DNA of 39,740 nt, taken from contig RIBJ01000045.1 of the NCBI GenBank assembly GCA_003762715.1, positions 1 to 39,740 of the forward strand, written 5' to 3'. The stretch's first letter is position 1. Every line of letters starts with the position of its first letter. The notes under the pieces were generated by a model. It worked only from the letters and a program-made list of their open reading frames with translations. It was not told where the DNA came from and searched no databases. The position numbers and the translations under genes were made by a program. Shown here in pieces: positions 14,987-23,613 of this stretch. Source of the stretch: Muribaculaceae bacterium Isolate-104 (HZI) (GTDB taxonomy: Bacteria > Bacteroidota > Bacteroidia > Bacteroidales > Muribaculaceae).

Positions 14987-15859
14987 TCAGAGTTTGAGTT
15001 TTGATTTTGTTGTCTGTTTGGGATAGAGCGACATAAGAAAGTCGTTCAGATCCTTGTGATTGGGGTAGAGTGCGGACTTGTCCATTACCTTGTCGCCTAA
15101 CTCCTGTTGGAACTTGGCAACAGCGGCTCGTCCGGCATTGTCGTTGTCAAGATAGCAACTGACCACGCTGTATTCTCTCAGTGGCGCAATGGCTTTATTC
15201 AGATTGGATACTGAGTTTAGCACGATTGTATCAGTGCCGTCATTATATCCGAGTCGTTCTGCTGAGAGAAAGTCGATGAAGCCTTCAAAGACATTGCATC
15301 GGGCGTTGCCATTGTCAATGTGGGTTATGTGCTTAGGGGGATAAGAACCTTTGAAGAAACTGTTTTTTAATTCAAATCCATGTGCATTATTCTCAAAGCC
15401 GATAGCATAATACCTCTTACCGTGCAATTCATAATCGACCTGCACACAATATCGTTGGGCTATGTCGCGTGGTATGCCACGGTCAGCAAGGTATTTAAGC
15501 AGAGCCGGAGCCTCCAGTCTGGAAATCTCAACATTCTCAAATGTCGGTTCTTCCTTGAACAGCATTGGCTTATAGGGACTCTCCACGGGCAACTGCATCT
15601 TTTGGGCGATGAACTCCGCACGTTTGATGAAGTCTGTTTCACCTGTCAACTCTCCGGCAAGATTGAAGATGTCGCCACCAGCACCGCTCCCAAAATCGTA
15701 CCATAAATTTTTGCGCGGGTTGACATGGAACGACGGCTTACGTTCATTGCGGCAGGGAGAGTAGAACCACAGTCCTTTGCTGTCACGACCTGTCGGCTGA
15801 TAGCCGAGGTGGTTGAGAAAATCCACCAACGGTATTTGTCGGATAGAGTCGATGTTCAT
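14987..15859 (-). CDS. traP: TraP, DNA primase-like protein
   Basis: In this 290-aa protein the N-terminus (1-75) has the outline of a CHC2 primase zinc-binding domain (YSPCRNERKPSFHVNP then WYDFGSGAGGDIFNL). Only one of the usual Cys/His ligands remains (C36; the second Cys pair is YDFGSG), so it probably does not bind zinc. A TOPRIM domain follows, with its acidic centre in SCYLDNDNAGRAAV near residues 229-242. TraP would prime or handle the transferred strand in the recipient or donor. It overlaps the upstream gene by 4 bases; that neighbour repeats the same N-terminal fold twice. Confidence 0.85.
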   Translation of the reverse strand: MNIDSIRQIPLVDFLNHLGYQPTGRDSKGLWFYSPCRNERKPSFHVNPRKNLWYDFGSGAGGDIFNLAGELTGETDFIKRAEFIAQKMQLPVESPYKPMLFKEEPTFENVEISRLEAPALLKYLADRGIPRDIAQRYCVQVDYELHGKRYYAIGFENNAHGFELKNSFFKGSYPPKHITHIDNGNARCNVFEGFIDFLSAERLGYNDGTDTIVLNSVSNLNKAIAPLREYSVVSCYLDNDNAGRAAVAKFQQELGDKVMDKSALYPNHKDLNDFLMSLYPKQTTKSKLKL

Positions 15860-16521
15860 AGGCGCATTTTTCGTTTGGGTTTTGGAGGTTTTTCTTCCGG
15901 TTTGGGTGTCTGCTTTTTCTGAAAAGCATTCATTTCACCGGCAATATATCGGTTGAGTTCCGACTTGTTGGCGCAGCCTGTCAACTCATACGCGAGGTCG
16001 TAGATTCCACCGTTGGCTCCTGTTTTTGTATCTCGCCATAGATTTGTGCGGATGTTGACAACCATAGTGCCTTTGGCTGATGAATCGTAGGGAGAATTGT
16101 AGATTCTCAAATCGCCGTCAGCTGCTACCGGGTGTTCCTGACCCAACGCCTTCATAAAGTCTGTGAGCGGAATCTTGGCAATATCAAGGTGAACCACCTG
16201 AGGGTCAATGGCTCTTTTTGTGAGCATTTCTTTGGCGATCTCATTCTCGTTAATCATCTTGACGATATAGCCGTTAATGTTCTCACGGAGATCTCCTCTG
16301 GCAGTAAGTTTCGCCAAATCATATAAATCCCCGGATTCATCAGTCCCGTGGTCATACCAATTATTCATTTTGGTGTCAACCACAAATAATGCCTCTGCAT
16401 CATCGCGGTACGGAGCATAGTAAAGTTTCAAATATCCATAGCCGCCAACTGACTTTTCGCCGAGGGCATCCAAGAATGCCGTAATCGGCATCCTCGGAAT
16501 ATCCTTTTCTGTGTATCTCAT
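15856..16521 (-). CDS. Tandem zinc-less CHC2-like protein, companion of TraP
   Basis: This 221-aa protein is built of two copies of a module that is also TraP's N-terminus. Copy 1 (about 8-80) runs IPRMPITAFLDALG ... NNWYDHGTDESGDLYDLAKL. Copy 2 (about 114-185) runs IAKIPLTDFMKALG ... TNLWRDTKTGANGGIYDLAYEL. Each keeps the order IPxxxFxxxLG, a Y-x-P-Y/Y-x-S-P-Y loop, a short strand, W-(Y/R)-D and G(D/G)(L/I)YDLA. All CHC2 Cys/His ligands are gone. The C-terminus is basic and Pro/Lys-rich (KPEEKPPKPKRKMRL). It is coupled to traP by a 4-base overlap. The modules probably bind DNA or partner with TraP; this is inference. Not one of the classic Tra letters. Confidence 0.7.
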   Translation of the reverse strand: MRYTEKDIPRMPITAFLDALGEKSVGGYGYLKLYYAPYRDDAEALFVVDTKMNNWYDHGTDESGDLYDLAKLTARGDLRENINGYIVKMINENEIAKEMLTKRAIDPQVVHLDIAKIPLTDFMKALGQEHPVAADGDLRIYNSPYDSSAKGTMVVNIRTNLWRDTKTGANGGIYDLAYELTGCANKSELNRYIAGEMNAFQKKQTPKPEEKPPKPKRKMRL

Positions 16522-16527
16522 AGTCTG

Positions 16528-17112
16528 TCAATCTATCATAAGGCGAATGCCCAATCCGTAGGAGAATCGGCAATGTCCCGTTGTGTTACCGAAAACAAAT
16601 CTCTCTTTGAGGTTGGCTGTCAGTGCAATTCTATCCGAGAGGTAGAAGTCCGCCTGAATGTTGACGGCCCCACCATAGATGAATGCGTCCGAGTTGTGGA
16701 GCGTTGCACCGTCAGGCAACAGTGCCTTTCCCCAGTTGACCGTTTCATATCCGACAAGTGCTGAAATACCTCCATAGAGGTGAAAGAATTGCGAGTAGTT
16801 GCTGTAAAGGTGGAGATTATATCCAGCTTCGCCTGTAAATTCAGCCACAGGGATTCTACCATTTTCTCCGTATGGCTTGTAACTCTGGAGATATTCTCCG
16901 CCGAAAATCCACTCATGGGCGTTGTTGCCTTTGAACACGGAGTAATATACTCCGAAAGAATAACCACAATCACGGGATGAGCCGGTATAGAAACCATCAA
17001 CCATACTCGCCTTTATTTCCACCGACTTCATGCCGGGGAGTGTTCGCTGGGCCATTGCCCGACCTCCGAAGAGGCTGAGCATGGCTATTGTTGCAATAAG
17101 AAATTTCTTCAT
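16528..17112 (-). CDS. traO: TraO, conjugation outer-membrane-type protein
   Basis: This 194-aa protein has a cleavable signal (MKKFLIATIAMLSLFGGRAMA) followed by alternating amphipathic beta strands rich in Tyr/Phe/Gly. The QRTLPGMKSVEIKASMVDGF start of the mature part is characteristic of TraO of Bacteroides conjugative transposons. It is likely a small outer-membrane beta protein of the mating apparatus. It follows traN by 4 bases. Confidence 0.85.
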   Translation of the reverse strand: MKKFLIATIAMLSLFGGRAMAQRTLPGMKSVEIKASMVDGFYTGSSRDCGYSFGVYYSVFKGNNAHEWIFGGEYLQSYKPYGENGRIPVAEFTGEAGYNLHLYSNYSQFFHLYGGISALVGYETVNWGKALLPDGATLHNSDAFIYGGAVNIQADFYLSDRIALTANLKERFVFGNTTGHCRFSYGLGIRLMID

Positions 17113-17116
17113 AGGC

Positions 17117-18124
17117 TTACTGAATGCTTAGTTCGTCAATTACATTGGCTCTTACGATGTCCTCGTTATCAACCACGAAAGACTGGTGGCGACCACCTTC
17201 TTTTTCAGCAATCTCTATAATGAGCTGCTTATCATCGGGAATTGTGAATTTCTCCAAAGCGAACACGGTGTGTTCCGTAGATTTACCGTGTACCACCGTC
17301 ACATAGTTCTGGGCGCGGAGCGGTTCAAGAACCTGCTCCTGCATGGCTGTACGTTTGATAACTTTCTTATCCACAATCTTGAACATCACATAGTCGATGT
17401 CAAAAGCGATATTGGACGTGTTCTTCAGTTCGGTGTGGAAATAGAGCAAACCATTGTTGGTGTAGATTGATTTGAGAAGGAACTGCACCCCGAAGCGTTT
17501 ACTGCCGATATGTTTGATTTCACGCTTGTTCTGTTTGTAAATACTCTTCATGATCAGTTTTACAAGCATGGGCGATTCCTGGCCAAGTTTTTCCAGATAG
17601 ATCTCCTGTGCGTTGTTGGGGCGATTGACCGCTTCGCCGTCATGGAGGAAGTCGGTCATTTCGATGCTGAGTAACAGCGGCTCTTTGGCGAATTTGACGT
17701 TAAATGTGTAGTAGCTACCATCTTCCGTGATGACCGAAAGATTGGTTTCCTGCTTGAATGACTTGAAAGCCGATTTTACACGCAGCACGTTCTTAGCACC
17801 GTCGGCAAGTCCGGCAACAAGGTTCTCATTGCCCAAGTCCACATAGGTGATTTCTGCCGGGAAGATGATGTGTGTGGTCTTGTTGTAGCAAACCTCCAGA
17901 GCATGAGGCGGAATCATCCGGTCGAAGCCAACCTTTCGGGTCAGACCATCGAATTTGTCGCCGTCAGTGTAGTTTGCGCCGTACACGTTCATGTCGTGTT
18001 CAGCGATCGTTTCAGTGTCAGACGACACGTTATTATCGGTGTTTTTGACTGTTTTGGCGTTGACAGCGGTGGCTGCTCCAAAGAGCGCCACTGCCGCAAC
18101 GAAGAGTTTTGTGATTGTTTTCAT
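17117..18124 (-). CDS. traN: TraN (DUF4138, VirB9-like)
   Basis: This 335-aa protein has a signal peptide (residues 1-23, ending AVNA). The mature protein fits TraN/DUF4138: a strand-rich N-terminal half (HIIFPAEITYVDLGNENLVAG, residues ~88-108) and a C-terminal domain with DIDYVMFKIVDKK and REIKHIGSKRFGVQFLLKS segments. It forms the periplasmic/outer-membrane core with TraM (VirB10-like). It is preceded by traM with a gap of 26 bases, the largest in this part of the operon apart from the methyltransferase junctions. Confidence 0.9.
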   Translation of the reverse strand: MKTITKLFVAAVALFGAATAVNAKTVKNTDNNVSSDTETIAEHDMNVYGANYTDGDKFDGLTRKVGFDRMIPPHALEVCYNKTTHIIFPAEITYVDLGNENLVAGLADGAKNVLRVKSAFKSFKQETNLSVITEDGSYYTFNVKFAKEPLLLSIEMTDFLHDGEAVNRPNNAQEIYLEKLGQESPMLVKLIMKSIYKQNKREIKHIGSKRFGVQFLLKSIYTNNGLLYFHTELKNTSNIAFDIDYVMFKIVDKKVIKRTAMQEQVLEPLRAQNYVTVVHGKSTEHTVFALEKFTIPDDKQLIIEIAEKEGGRHQSFVVDNEDIVRANVIDELSIQ

Positions 18125-18150
18125 TCGTTGTTGTTGGGGTGTTTTGTTGA

Positions 18151-19338
18151 TTACTGCTCAACCTGTTTGAGCATCACTTTATAGCCGGATTTAAGATGAA
18201 CTTTCACCTGACGGACTTTCTTTGTCAGGTATTGGCCTACGCCATTGAGTAAGCCACGGCCTACATCGGAGACAATCTGTGCTCCGGCATTGGTAGAGAT
18301 ATTTATCGAACTGCCGACTGTACTACCCATGTTTGCACCAATCTCTTTCAGTGCGTCAGACTCCATAGAGTTGGGAATATTGATACCCTCCTGACCGTCT
18401 GAGTCATAGACTGCGAGGTCAACATCCATTATACAGCCCAATGCCTCAATGCTTTCAATCGTGATTTCAAGGCGTTCTCCTTGCAATCGTGCCGAGCCGA
18501 CAATGGTTGTATTCTTGGGCAGCAGAGAGTTGCCAATCCACATCGGTTCAAGAGTCCTCAGTTTCACGCTCTGACCGTCAATAACCGACTGGTCAGAGGC
18601 GATGCACGCCGAAATGGTGTTCTTGAAGTTCTGATGCTTGCCGCCGACAGCGGTGGAGAATGACCGTTCAGATGTTGCTGCACTGAGAGAGGAAACCACA
18701 TTGCGATTGACTTGATTGACAGGCATTATTTTACGCTCCTTCTCCGGCTCATCCACAAAGACCGCTTGCTGACCGCCATTGCCAGTGCCGAGATACTGCG
18801 CCGCCAACTGATAAGACTTCTCCATCAACTCCACTTCATTGGGATGCTGAGTCTGTTGCTGGGCGTAGGCATTCTGCATTTCCAGTTCATCAATCCTCGC
18901 TTGCAGTTCAGAGACCTGTGCCGCAGATTGGTCTTCAGGAATGTAGAAATCTTCGAGTGACGCTTGTACTGACTGGTATGCCTGAGCAGAAGATTCAATT
19001 TCTGTCGGTACTGAATCCGGTTGAGAAACGATGGTATCAGTAACCGACTCCAGTGATGCTGCATCTGCGGCACGTTGATTATGTTCGGCTTCAAAAGCCT
19101 CCGCTTCATAAGCCTCAATCTTGCGCTCGTGCATTTCCTCCGAGGATCCATCAGGTAATTCCGTATTGGCACGGCCACGGGAAGAATCATCGTCAGACGA
19201 AGGACTGAATATCAGCCAAAGACAGGCGATGCACGATAGGAACATCAGAGGAAATACAATCAGATATTTCTTCATTTTCTCCTTTTCAGCTGCATTCTTC
19301 GGCTTCAGTTTTGCTTTGAGGTCATCAATCCACTTCAT
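18151..19338 (-). CDS. traM: TraM (VirB10-like) channel protein
   Basis: This is a protein of about 395 aa: a short basic cytoplasmic start (MKWIDDLKAKLKPKN), one TM helix (KYLIVFPLMFLSCIACLWLIF), a long Glu/Gln/Ala-rich periplasmic linker with coiled-coil character, and a C-terminal TraM/VirB10-type beta domain (from about residue 235, including SVKLRTLEPMWIGNSLLPKN). It spans the periplasm and couples inner- and outer-membrane parts of the conjugation channel. An ATG four codons upstream (19350) is also possible; both overlap the end of traL, showing translational coupling. Confidence 0.9.
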   Translation of the reverse strand: MKWIDDLKAKLKPKNAAEKEKMKKYLIVFPLMFLSCIACLWLIFSPSSDDDSSRGRANTELPDGSSEEMHERKIEAYEAEAFEAEHNQRAADAASLESVTDTIVSQPDSVPTEIESSAQAYQSVQASLEDFYIPEDQSAAQVSELQARIDELEMQNAYAQQQTQHPNEVELMEKSYQLAAQYLGTGNGGQQAVFVDEPEKERKIMPVNQVNRNVVSSLSAATSERSFSTAVGGKHQNFKNTISACIASDQSVIDGQSVKLRTLEPMWIGNSLLPKNTTIVGSARLQGERLEITIESIEALGCIMDVDLAVYDSDGQEGINIPNSMESDALKEIGANMGSTVGSSINISTNAGAQIVSDVGRGLLNGVGQYLTKKVRQVKVHLKSGYKVMLKQVEQ

Positions 19339-19612
19339 GGGCAGTCGCATTTACGGGTTGCTGAATATCTATTCCTTCAATGTGCTCGATGTCGAATGTC
19401 TGTCGGGCTTGGCGTGCGCCCATTTTGTAACAGGCATTGCCGAACACAAAGAAGGCTATGAGAATAAATACCGAGAGTAGAGCAGTTACGACCATAAGCT
19501 GTTGCTTATGGGGCAACTCATCACACTTCCCTTTAAGGAAGGCATAGAGTCGAGTTTTCGGGGAGTGCCACACCTTATTATATATGGCACTCCGTATGTT
19601 GGATAATTTCAT
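19325..19612 (-). CDS. traL: TraL (DUF3989)
   Basis: This 95-aa protein has one TM helix (LMVVTALLSVFILIAFFVFG) after a basic N-terminal region, and ends with a short tail (DIEHIEGIDIQQP) that is characteristic of TraL/DUF3989. It is an inner-membrane component of the CTnDOT-type secretion channel, located between traK and traM as expected. Confidence 0.9.
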   Translation of the reverse strand: MKLSNIRSAIYNKVWHSPKTRLYAFLKGKCDELPHKQQLMVVTALLSVFILIAFFVFGNACYKMGARQARQTFDIEHIEGIDIQQPVNATAHEVD

Positions 19613-19620
19613 CTTGTTGT

Positions 19621-20244
19621 TTAGCGTTTGACGGTCTGTAAATCTTTGTTTTCAAGAATTGTCAGACCCTCGATTATAAATCCGTTTGGATTATCGTCGG
19701 AGCGGGAAGAGTTTGTGAGCCTACAGGTCGTAATCAAACTTCGCATAGTCACATTGCTCTGGCGTATAATCATTTCTTTCGCGTATGTCTTGGCGATATA
19801 GGGATAATTGTTAAAGTCGCATACAACGCTGTCAACCTGAAGAACTTGGTTGATATTACCGGCGATAATGCGGTTGTAATATCCCTTTTCGACAAAATCG
19901 GTATAGTAGTTGTATGCACTCTTGTCGGCCAGTATCAGCGCACGGTCAATGTTATGCTGAATTGCTGATTTGTCCGGAGATAGAGTGAAAAACAACTCAT
20001 GGAAACGGCGCACGTGTTCGCGAGCCTCCGCCGGGCGGTTTTGACTCATGTCCTGTGACAAGGCAAGCATTAGAGACTTGCCATTGTCAAGGACATAAAT
20101 TTTCTCGCGCTGCTTCTCTGCAAAACTGAAGGAGAAACATACCGACGAAATGGCAATCACAGCACAAGCACACAGCATCACTATCCCGAACAGCCTGATC
20201 TGGCGAAAGGAGGTTTCTATGTTTTTGAGTGATTTGAATTCCAC
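19621..20244 (-). CDS. traK: TraK (VirB8-like)
   Basis: This 207-aa protein starts MEFKSLKNIETSFRQIRLFG, the typical TraK opening, followed by one TM helix (about 18-42) and a periplasmic NTF2-like domain with the DSVVCDFNNYPYIAKTYA segment seen in this family. It assembles the inner-membrane platform. In CTnDOT traK directly follows traJ; here a DNA methyltransferase gene is interposed, with gaps of 23 and 14 bases. Confidence 0.9.
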   Translation of the reverse strand: MEFKSLKNIETSFRQIRLFGIVMLCACAVIAISSVCFSFSFAEKQREKIYVLDNGKSLMLALSQDMSQNRPAEAREHVRRFHELFFTLSPDKSAIQHNIDRALILADKSAYNYYTDFVEKGYYNRIIAGNINQVLQVDSVVCDFNNYPYIAKTYAKEMIIRQSNVTMRSLITTCRLTNSSRSDDNPNGFIIEGLTILENKDLQTVKR

Positions 20245-20267
20245 GTAAATTTAATTAGTAAATGTTT

Positions 20268-21425
20268 TTATAAAAATTGCAGGATGTGGCTTATAACATC
20301 CACCGTCCATCCGTTGCCGAGCATTTTATAGATCTGAGGTTCACTACATACCCATTCATACCAGTCTGGAATTGTCTGAAGACGGCAACATTCTTTTGGA
20401 GTCAGCCGCCTCAGCACCATATCATCACCATTGATAATCAGGCAAGCCGCTGAATTACTTGAAGTGGCAAGCAGACAAGGGGCTTTACCAGATAATATAG
20501 GTCTGAATCCTCCGCCAAACTGTGGCGACACTATGGCACCGGAGATAATTACGGTTGAATCAGTTTTCGATGAACAATCTCTGATTGCTTTGCCGTTTTG
20601 TATGGCAGACACCGGGAATCTCTCAATCTCGGGAGACGGACGGATAGTATGGTTTGAGATCCAATTTTCCGGACAGAAACAAGATACAGGAGCCAATGTG
20701 TAAGTTTCACAAAAATCAATATCACAGAACAGTTCCATGAATCGTTCTACTGGTATTGACTCTTGCCTTTCAGATTCATAGGCAATCTGTTTTTCCAATT
20801 TCTCAATGTCCTTCCTTGAAAGAAAAAATCGAGTGTCAGCCACATCATCAAGCACATCACGAAGGTATATTCCCTTATCCTTGGGCTGAGGGATTGCCGT
20901 GAAAACTGTTTCGCCAAAGAGATGCGGAGTTGTAGTGGTCAGTATGTTTGTCCAATAAAGTCGGAGACGGTTTTGTGCTGATACAAGAGATGAATTGATT
21001 GCGACAGGCTGTAGTCCCAGATGGCTGCTTATGACATTCTCATACTCAGCACGCATCCTGACATTTTCCAAAAGGAATTTTACATCGGGATTGTAGGCCC
21101 TTATCTCATTGAGAATTCGGACATATTCAAAAAACAGCACGCTTCGCGGATCTTTGAAATTCATCTGTTTGCCGGCAAAACTGAATCCTTGACATGGAGA
21201 GCCTCCAATCAGCAGGTCTATCTTGGGCAGATTAGCAGCCGAAAGATTTACAACGCTTCCCAGTTGAATGGTGTCGGGAAAATTATGAGTTGCCTGAAGT
21301 ATGGCAGCCTTATCAATCTCTGATGCAAAATATTGTTTGACCTTTATTCCGGCTTCCCGTAGGGCGATAGCACCGCATGACATGCCGTCGAAAAGAGACA
21401 GCACTGTCAAACCATTGCTGTCCAT
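20268..21425 (-). CDS. C5-cytosine DNA methyltransferase inserted in the tra operon
   Basis: This 385-aa protein has the C5-MTase motifs in order: I (LSLFDGMSCGAIAL, 9-22), IV (GGSPCQGFSF with catalytic Cys78), VI (LLENVRMR, Glu120), VIII (QNRLRLYW, about 151), IX (RRLTPKECCRLQTIPDWY) and X (MLGNGWTVDVI). The target-recognition region between VIII and IX is long and variable, so the recognition sequence cannot be read. No restriction endonuclease or Vsr gene is adjacent, so it is an orphan. It may guard the element against host restriction on entry or regulate element genes; this is inference. It lies between traJ and traK in the same direction, breaking a normally conserved gene order, so it was probably inserted later. 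Confidence 0.93.
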   Translation of the reverse strand: MDSNGLTVLSLFDGMSCGAIALREAGIKVKQYFASEIDKAAILQATHNFPDTIQLGSVVNLSAANLPKIDLLIGGSPCQGFSFAGKQMNFKDPRSVLFFEYVRILNEIRAYNPDVKFLLENVRMRAEYENVISSHLGLQPVAINSSLVSAQNRLRLYWTNILTTTTPHLFGETVFTAIPQPKDKGIYLRDVLDDVADTRFFLSRKDIEKLEKQIAYESERQESIPVERFMELFCDIDFCETYTLAPVSCFCPENWISNHTIRPSPEIERFPVSAIQNGKAIRDCSSKTDSTVIISGAIVSPQFGGGFRPILSGKAPCLLATSSNSAACLIINGDDMVLRRLTPKECCRLQTIPDWYEWVCSEPQIYKMLGNGWTVDVISHILQFL

Positions 21426-21439
21426 AGTCGTATATAAGG

Positions 21440-22468
21440 CTATTTGAGCAATTTCCCGGCTCTACCTGCAACATTCCCAGCGACTCCACCTGCAACAGAA
21501 CCTACCCATGAGCCACCTTGGAGAGCGGCATTATTGACATTTCTGTTGTAACTGCCCATGCCACCGGCCTGAATTATCCAACCTGCCACAGTGGGGATTG
21601 TGAAGTATCCGATTATGCCGATAATCATGAAAATCACATAAGCACTGTTCGTTCCATCAATGTCAACATTCGGATTATTAGTCAGTTCCGAGATGTCATT
21701 CTGGAGCATCAGAACTTGAATTTTTGCAAGTATCGTACTGAATAGGTCGGCAACCGGGAGCCAAAGATATGTCTGGATGTAACGGCAGATCCATTGGGTA
21801 AGCGTTGACTGAAAACCATCCCAGACTGAAAGAGCAAAGGCAATCGGTCCGAGAATTGACAGCACCACCAAGAAGAATGTTCGTATGGTATCTATCGTTA
21901 GGGATGCAGCTTGGAAAAGCATTTCCAGAAGTTCGCGAAAGAAATTCTGAATAGCTTTCTTCACCTTATACATTCCTCGTTCGATATACATTCCGGCCGC
22001 ACTTCCTATTTCAGTCACGCCCAATTCGTCAATCTGCCTGTCAAATTCAGCATCATCAACCAAGTAAGCGGTGGAGGGGTCATTCATCATCTGTTCATAC
22101 TCCAAACGGTCTTTTTCCTCTCGATACTTTTGCATATCGAGTGTCTGACCTTCAAGCATTGAGGCCGTACCCTGCACAATCGGAGACATTACCGTGTTGA
22201 TTGTTCCTAACACAACTGTCGGGAAGAACATGATACAGAATCCGATAACAAAGGGTCGAAGCAGAGGGAATACATCAATCGGTTCGGCCCTTGCGAGTGA
22301 CTGCCATACGCGGTATGCCACGTAGAATAGCGCACCTAATCCGGCAATTCCTTGAGCTACCCCCGACATCTCCTCACACAACGGCATCATCTCATCATAG
22401 AGTGAGCGAAGGATGGTATGCAGATTTGAAAAATCAATAGCACATAAGATAGTATTGGGCATAGGCAT
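21440..22468 (-). CDS. traJ: TraJ, polytopic channel protein (VirB6/TrbL-like)
   Basis: This 342-aa inner-membrane protein has several hydrophobic helices (about 45-60, 70-100, 195-225, 275-300) and a Gly/Ala-rich C-terminus. The sequence LYDEMMPLCEEMSGVAQGIAGLGALFYVAYRVW region is typical of Bacteroides TraJ. It is part of the inner-membrane translocation pore. Its start overlaps the traI stop by one base; an alternative start lies two codons inside. Confidence 0.9.
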   Translation of the reverse strand: MPMPNTILCAIDFSNLHTILRSLYDEMMPLCEEMSGVAQGIAGLGALFYVAYRVWQSLARAEPIDVFPLLRPFVIGFCIMFFPTVVLGTINTVMSPIVQGTASMLEGQTLDMQKYREEKDRLEYEQMMNDPSTAYLVDDAEFDRQIDELGVTEIGSAAGMYIERGMYKVKKAIQNFFRELLEMLFQAASLTIDTIRTFFLVVLSILGPIAFALSVWDGFQSTLTQWICRYIQTYLWLPVADLFSTILAKIQVLMLQNDISELTNNPNVDIDGTNSAYVIFMIIGIIGYFTIPTVAGWIIQAGGMGSYNRNVNNAALQGGSWVGSVAGGVAGNVAGRAGKLLK

Positions 22469-23106
22469 TACCAGTATTTTTCAGATCCGTCTCCATACAA
22501 GCTGACAACCCGCTGTGTATCGGCCTTTTTCTTGGCGCGGAGATAGGACACGCTGATGTTCTTGTTGGTGTAGTATGCCGTCAGATTCTTCAACCGCTTC
22601 ATCTCCTTGTAGCAATCATCGACAACATCCATACGATCTTTATCAGTCATGGATAGAGTCGTTATATTGACAACCTGCTTCAAATCTCCAAGCACACCAT
22701 TGGCTTCTTCCAATATTCGGGTATAACCGGACGCGATTGCCGAAAGTTCCGACGATGTAAAGTTCGGATCCGTGAGCATCTTTTGGAAGTTGTTGACGTA
22801 ATAGCCGGAGATATTTCCAAGCATCAGGATTGTCTGCTGCACCTTTCGGGCATCGCGGACAAGGTTGTTGACAGACTGGAGAGCATCGTAATACTTCTTC
22901 GCCTGCTGGTAAATTTTCACGGTCTCCTGAAAATTTTTAATCATATTCTGGGCCGTAGAGGTTTCCTGTACAAGTGATTTTGAGTTATTTACGATACTCT
23001 GGGCAATGTTTGACGGGTCAATCACCGTCCACTGGGCATTCGCTTTGCCCACTCCAAAGAGTAGGGCAAAAGCAAATACCGTGAGAAGGATTTTTAATTG
23101 CTTCAT
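22468..23106 (-). CDS. traI: TraI (DUF4141, VirB5-like)
   Basis: This 212-aa secreted protein has a signal (MKQLKILLTVFAFALLFGVGKANA) followed by the DUF4141 helical bundle. The mature start is QWTVIDPSNIAQSI, then VRDARKVQQTILMLG and the conserved C-terminus NKNISVSYLRAKKKADTQRV. These features are those of TraI in CTnDOT-like elements, which resembles the periplasmic VirB5 group. It precedes traJ with a one-base overlap. Confidence 0.92.
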   Translation of the reverse strand: MKQLKILLTVFAFALLFGVGKANAQWTVIDPSNIAQSIVNNSKSLVQETSTAQNMIKNFQETVKIYQQAKKYYDALQSVNNLVRDARKVQQTILMLGNISGYYVNNFQKMLTDPNFTSSELSAIASGYTRILEEANGVLGDLKQVVNITTLSMTDKDRMDVVDDCYKEMKRLKNLTAYYTNKNISVSYLRAKKKADTQRVVSLYGDGSEKYW

Positions 23107-23116
23107 TTTAGTCCGA

Positions 23117-23464
23117 TTATATGATTGTTACTTTAGGTGCATCATCGGGATTGATTCCTTTTGCATCCTCGTTCTGTTTGTCAGCTGAGTGATAGTCGGT
23201 CATGAAGACTCCCTGTGGTGTCACGAAAATCTCATCACCACTTGCGGTGATTCCGATTGTTACCGGCCCGTTAGTCCCGTTGAATGTTGCCACACGGTCT
23301 GAGCTGGTAGGGGTAAGAATGTATGAACGCTCTTTGCTTCTGAAGCAGCCATACTGTTTTACATTCACGACATGAATGCCTTTGATTTCATCGAACTCAA
23401 AGACCATGTCTTTGTTTTGAGTCCACCAACTACGGTGTTTTAAGTTTTTGAAAAAATTATTCAC
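23117..23464 (-). CDS. Small conserved-position protein between traG and traI
   Basis: The frame is open further upstream, but a GTG at 23464 gives a 115-aa product beginning VNNFFKNLKHRSWW, starting just after the small TM gene ends at 23476. This is preferred because the upstream part would overlap that gene in another frame. The C-terminal half looks like a compact beta domain (SYILTPTSSDRVATF, GPVTIGITASGDEIFVTPQG), and the end is acidic and Asp/Pro-rich. It may fill the TraH position of CTnDOT, but I do not recognise the family. The gap to traI is 10 bases. Confidence 0.55.
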   Translation of the reverse strand: MNNFFKNLKHRSWWTQNKDMVFEFDEIKGIHVVNVKQYGCFRSKERSYILTPTSSDRVATFNGTNGPVTIGITASGDEIFVTPQGVFMTDYHSADKQNEDAKGINPDDAPKVTII

Positions 23465-23475
23465 GTTATAGAGTT

Positions 23476-23613
23476 TTAGTTGATTTTGGAAGCTGCGCCT
23501 CCGATTATCTTTACTCCCACATAGAGCAGGAGCAAAGGGAATGTTATTAGAATTGTCACACTTGCCAATATCCAGAGAGTGAGAGCACCGATAGTTTTCA
23601 GAAGAATTTTCAT
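23476..23613 (-). CDS. Small single-TM protein (45 aa) after traG
   Basis: From the ATG at 23613 the frame encodes MKILLKTIGALTLWILASV and continues as one long hydrophobic helix (residues 8-37), ending GGAASKIN. It overlaps the end of traG by 4 bases (ATGA-type), so it is translationally coupled to it. It is too short for most gene finders. Likely a small membrane subunit or adapter of the traG ATPase; this is inferred from position. Confidence 0.6.
   Translation of the reverse strand: MKILLKTIGALTLWILASVTILITFPLLLLYVGVKIIGGAASKIN

Noticed and set aside
20268-21425. Restriction-modification system
   Set aside because: No endonuclease, Vsr or specificity gene lies beside the methyltransferase; the neighbours are traJ and traK.
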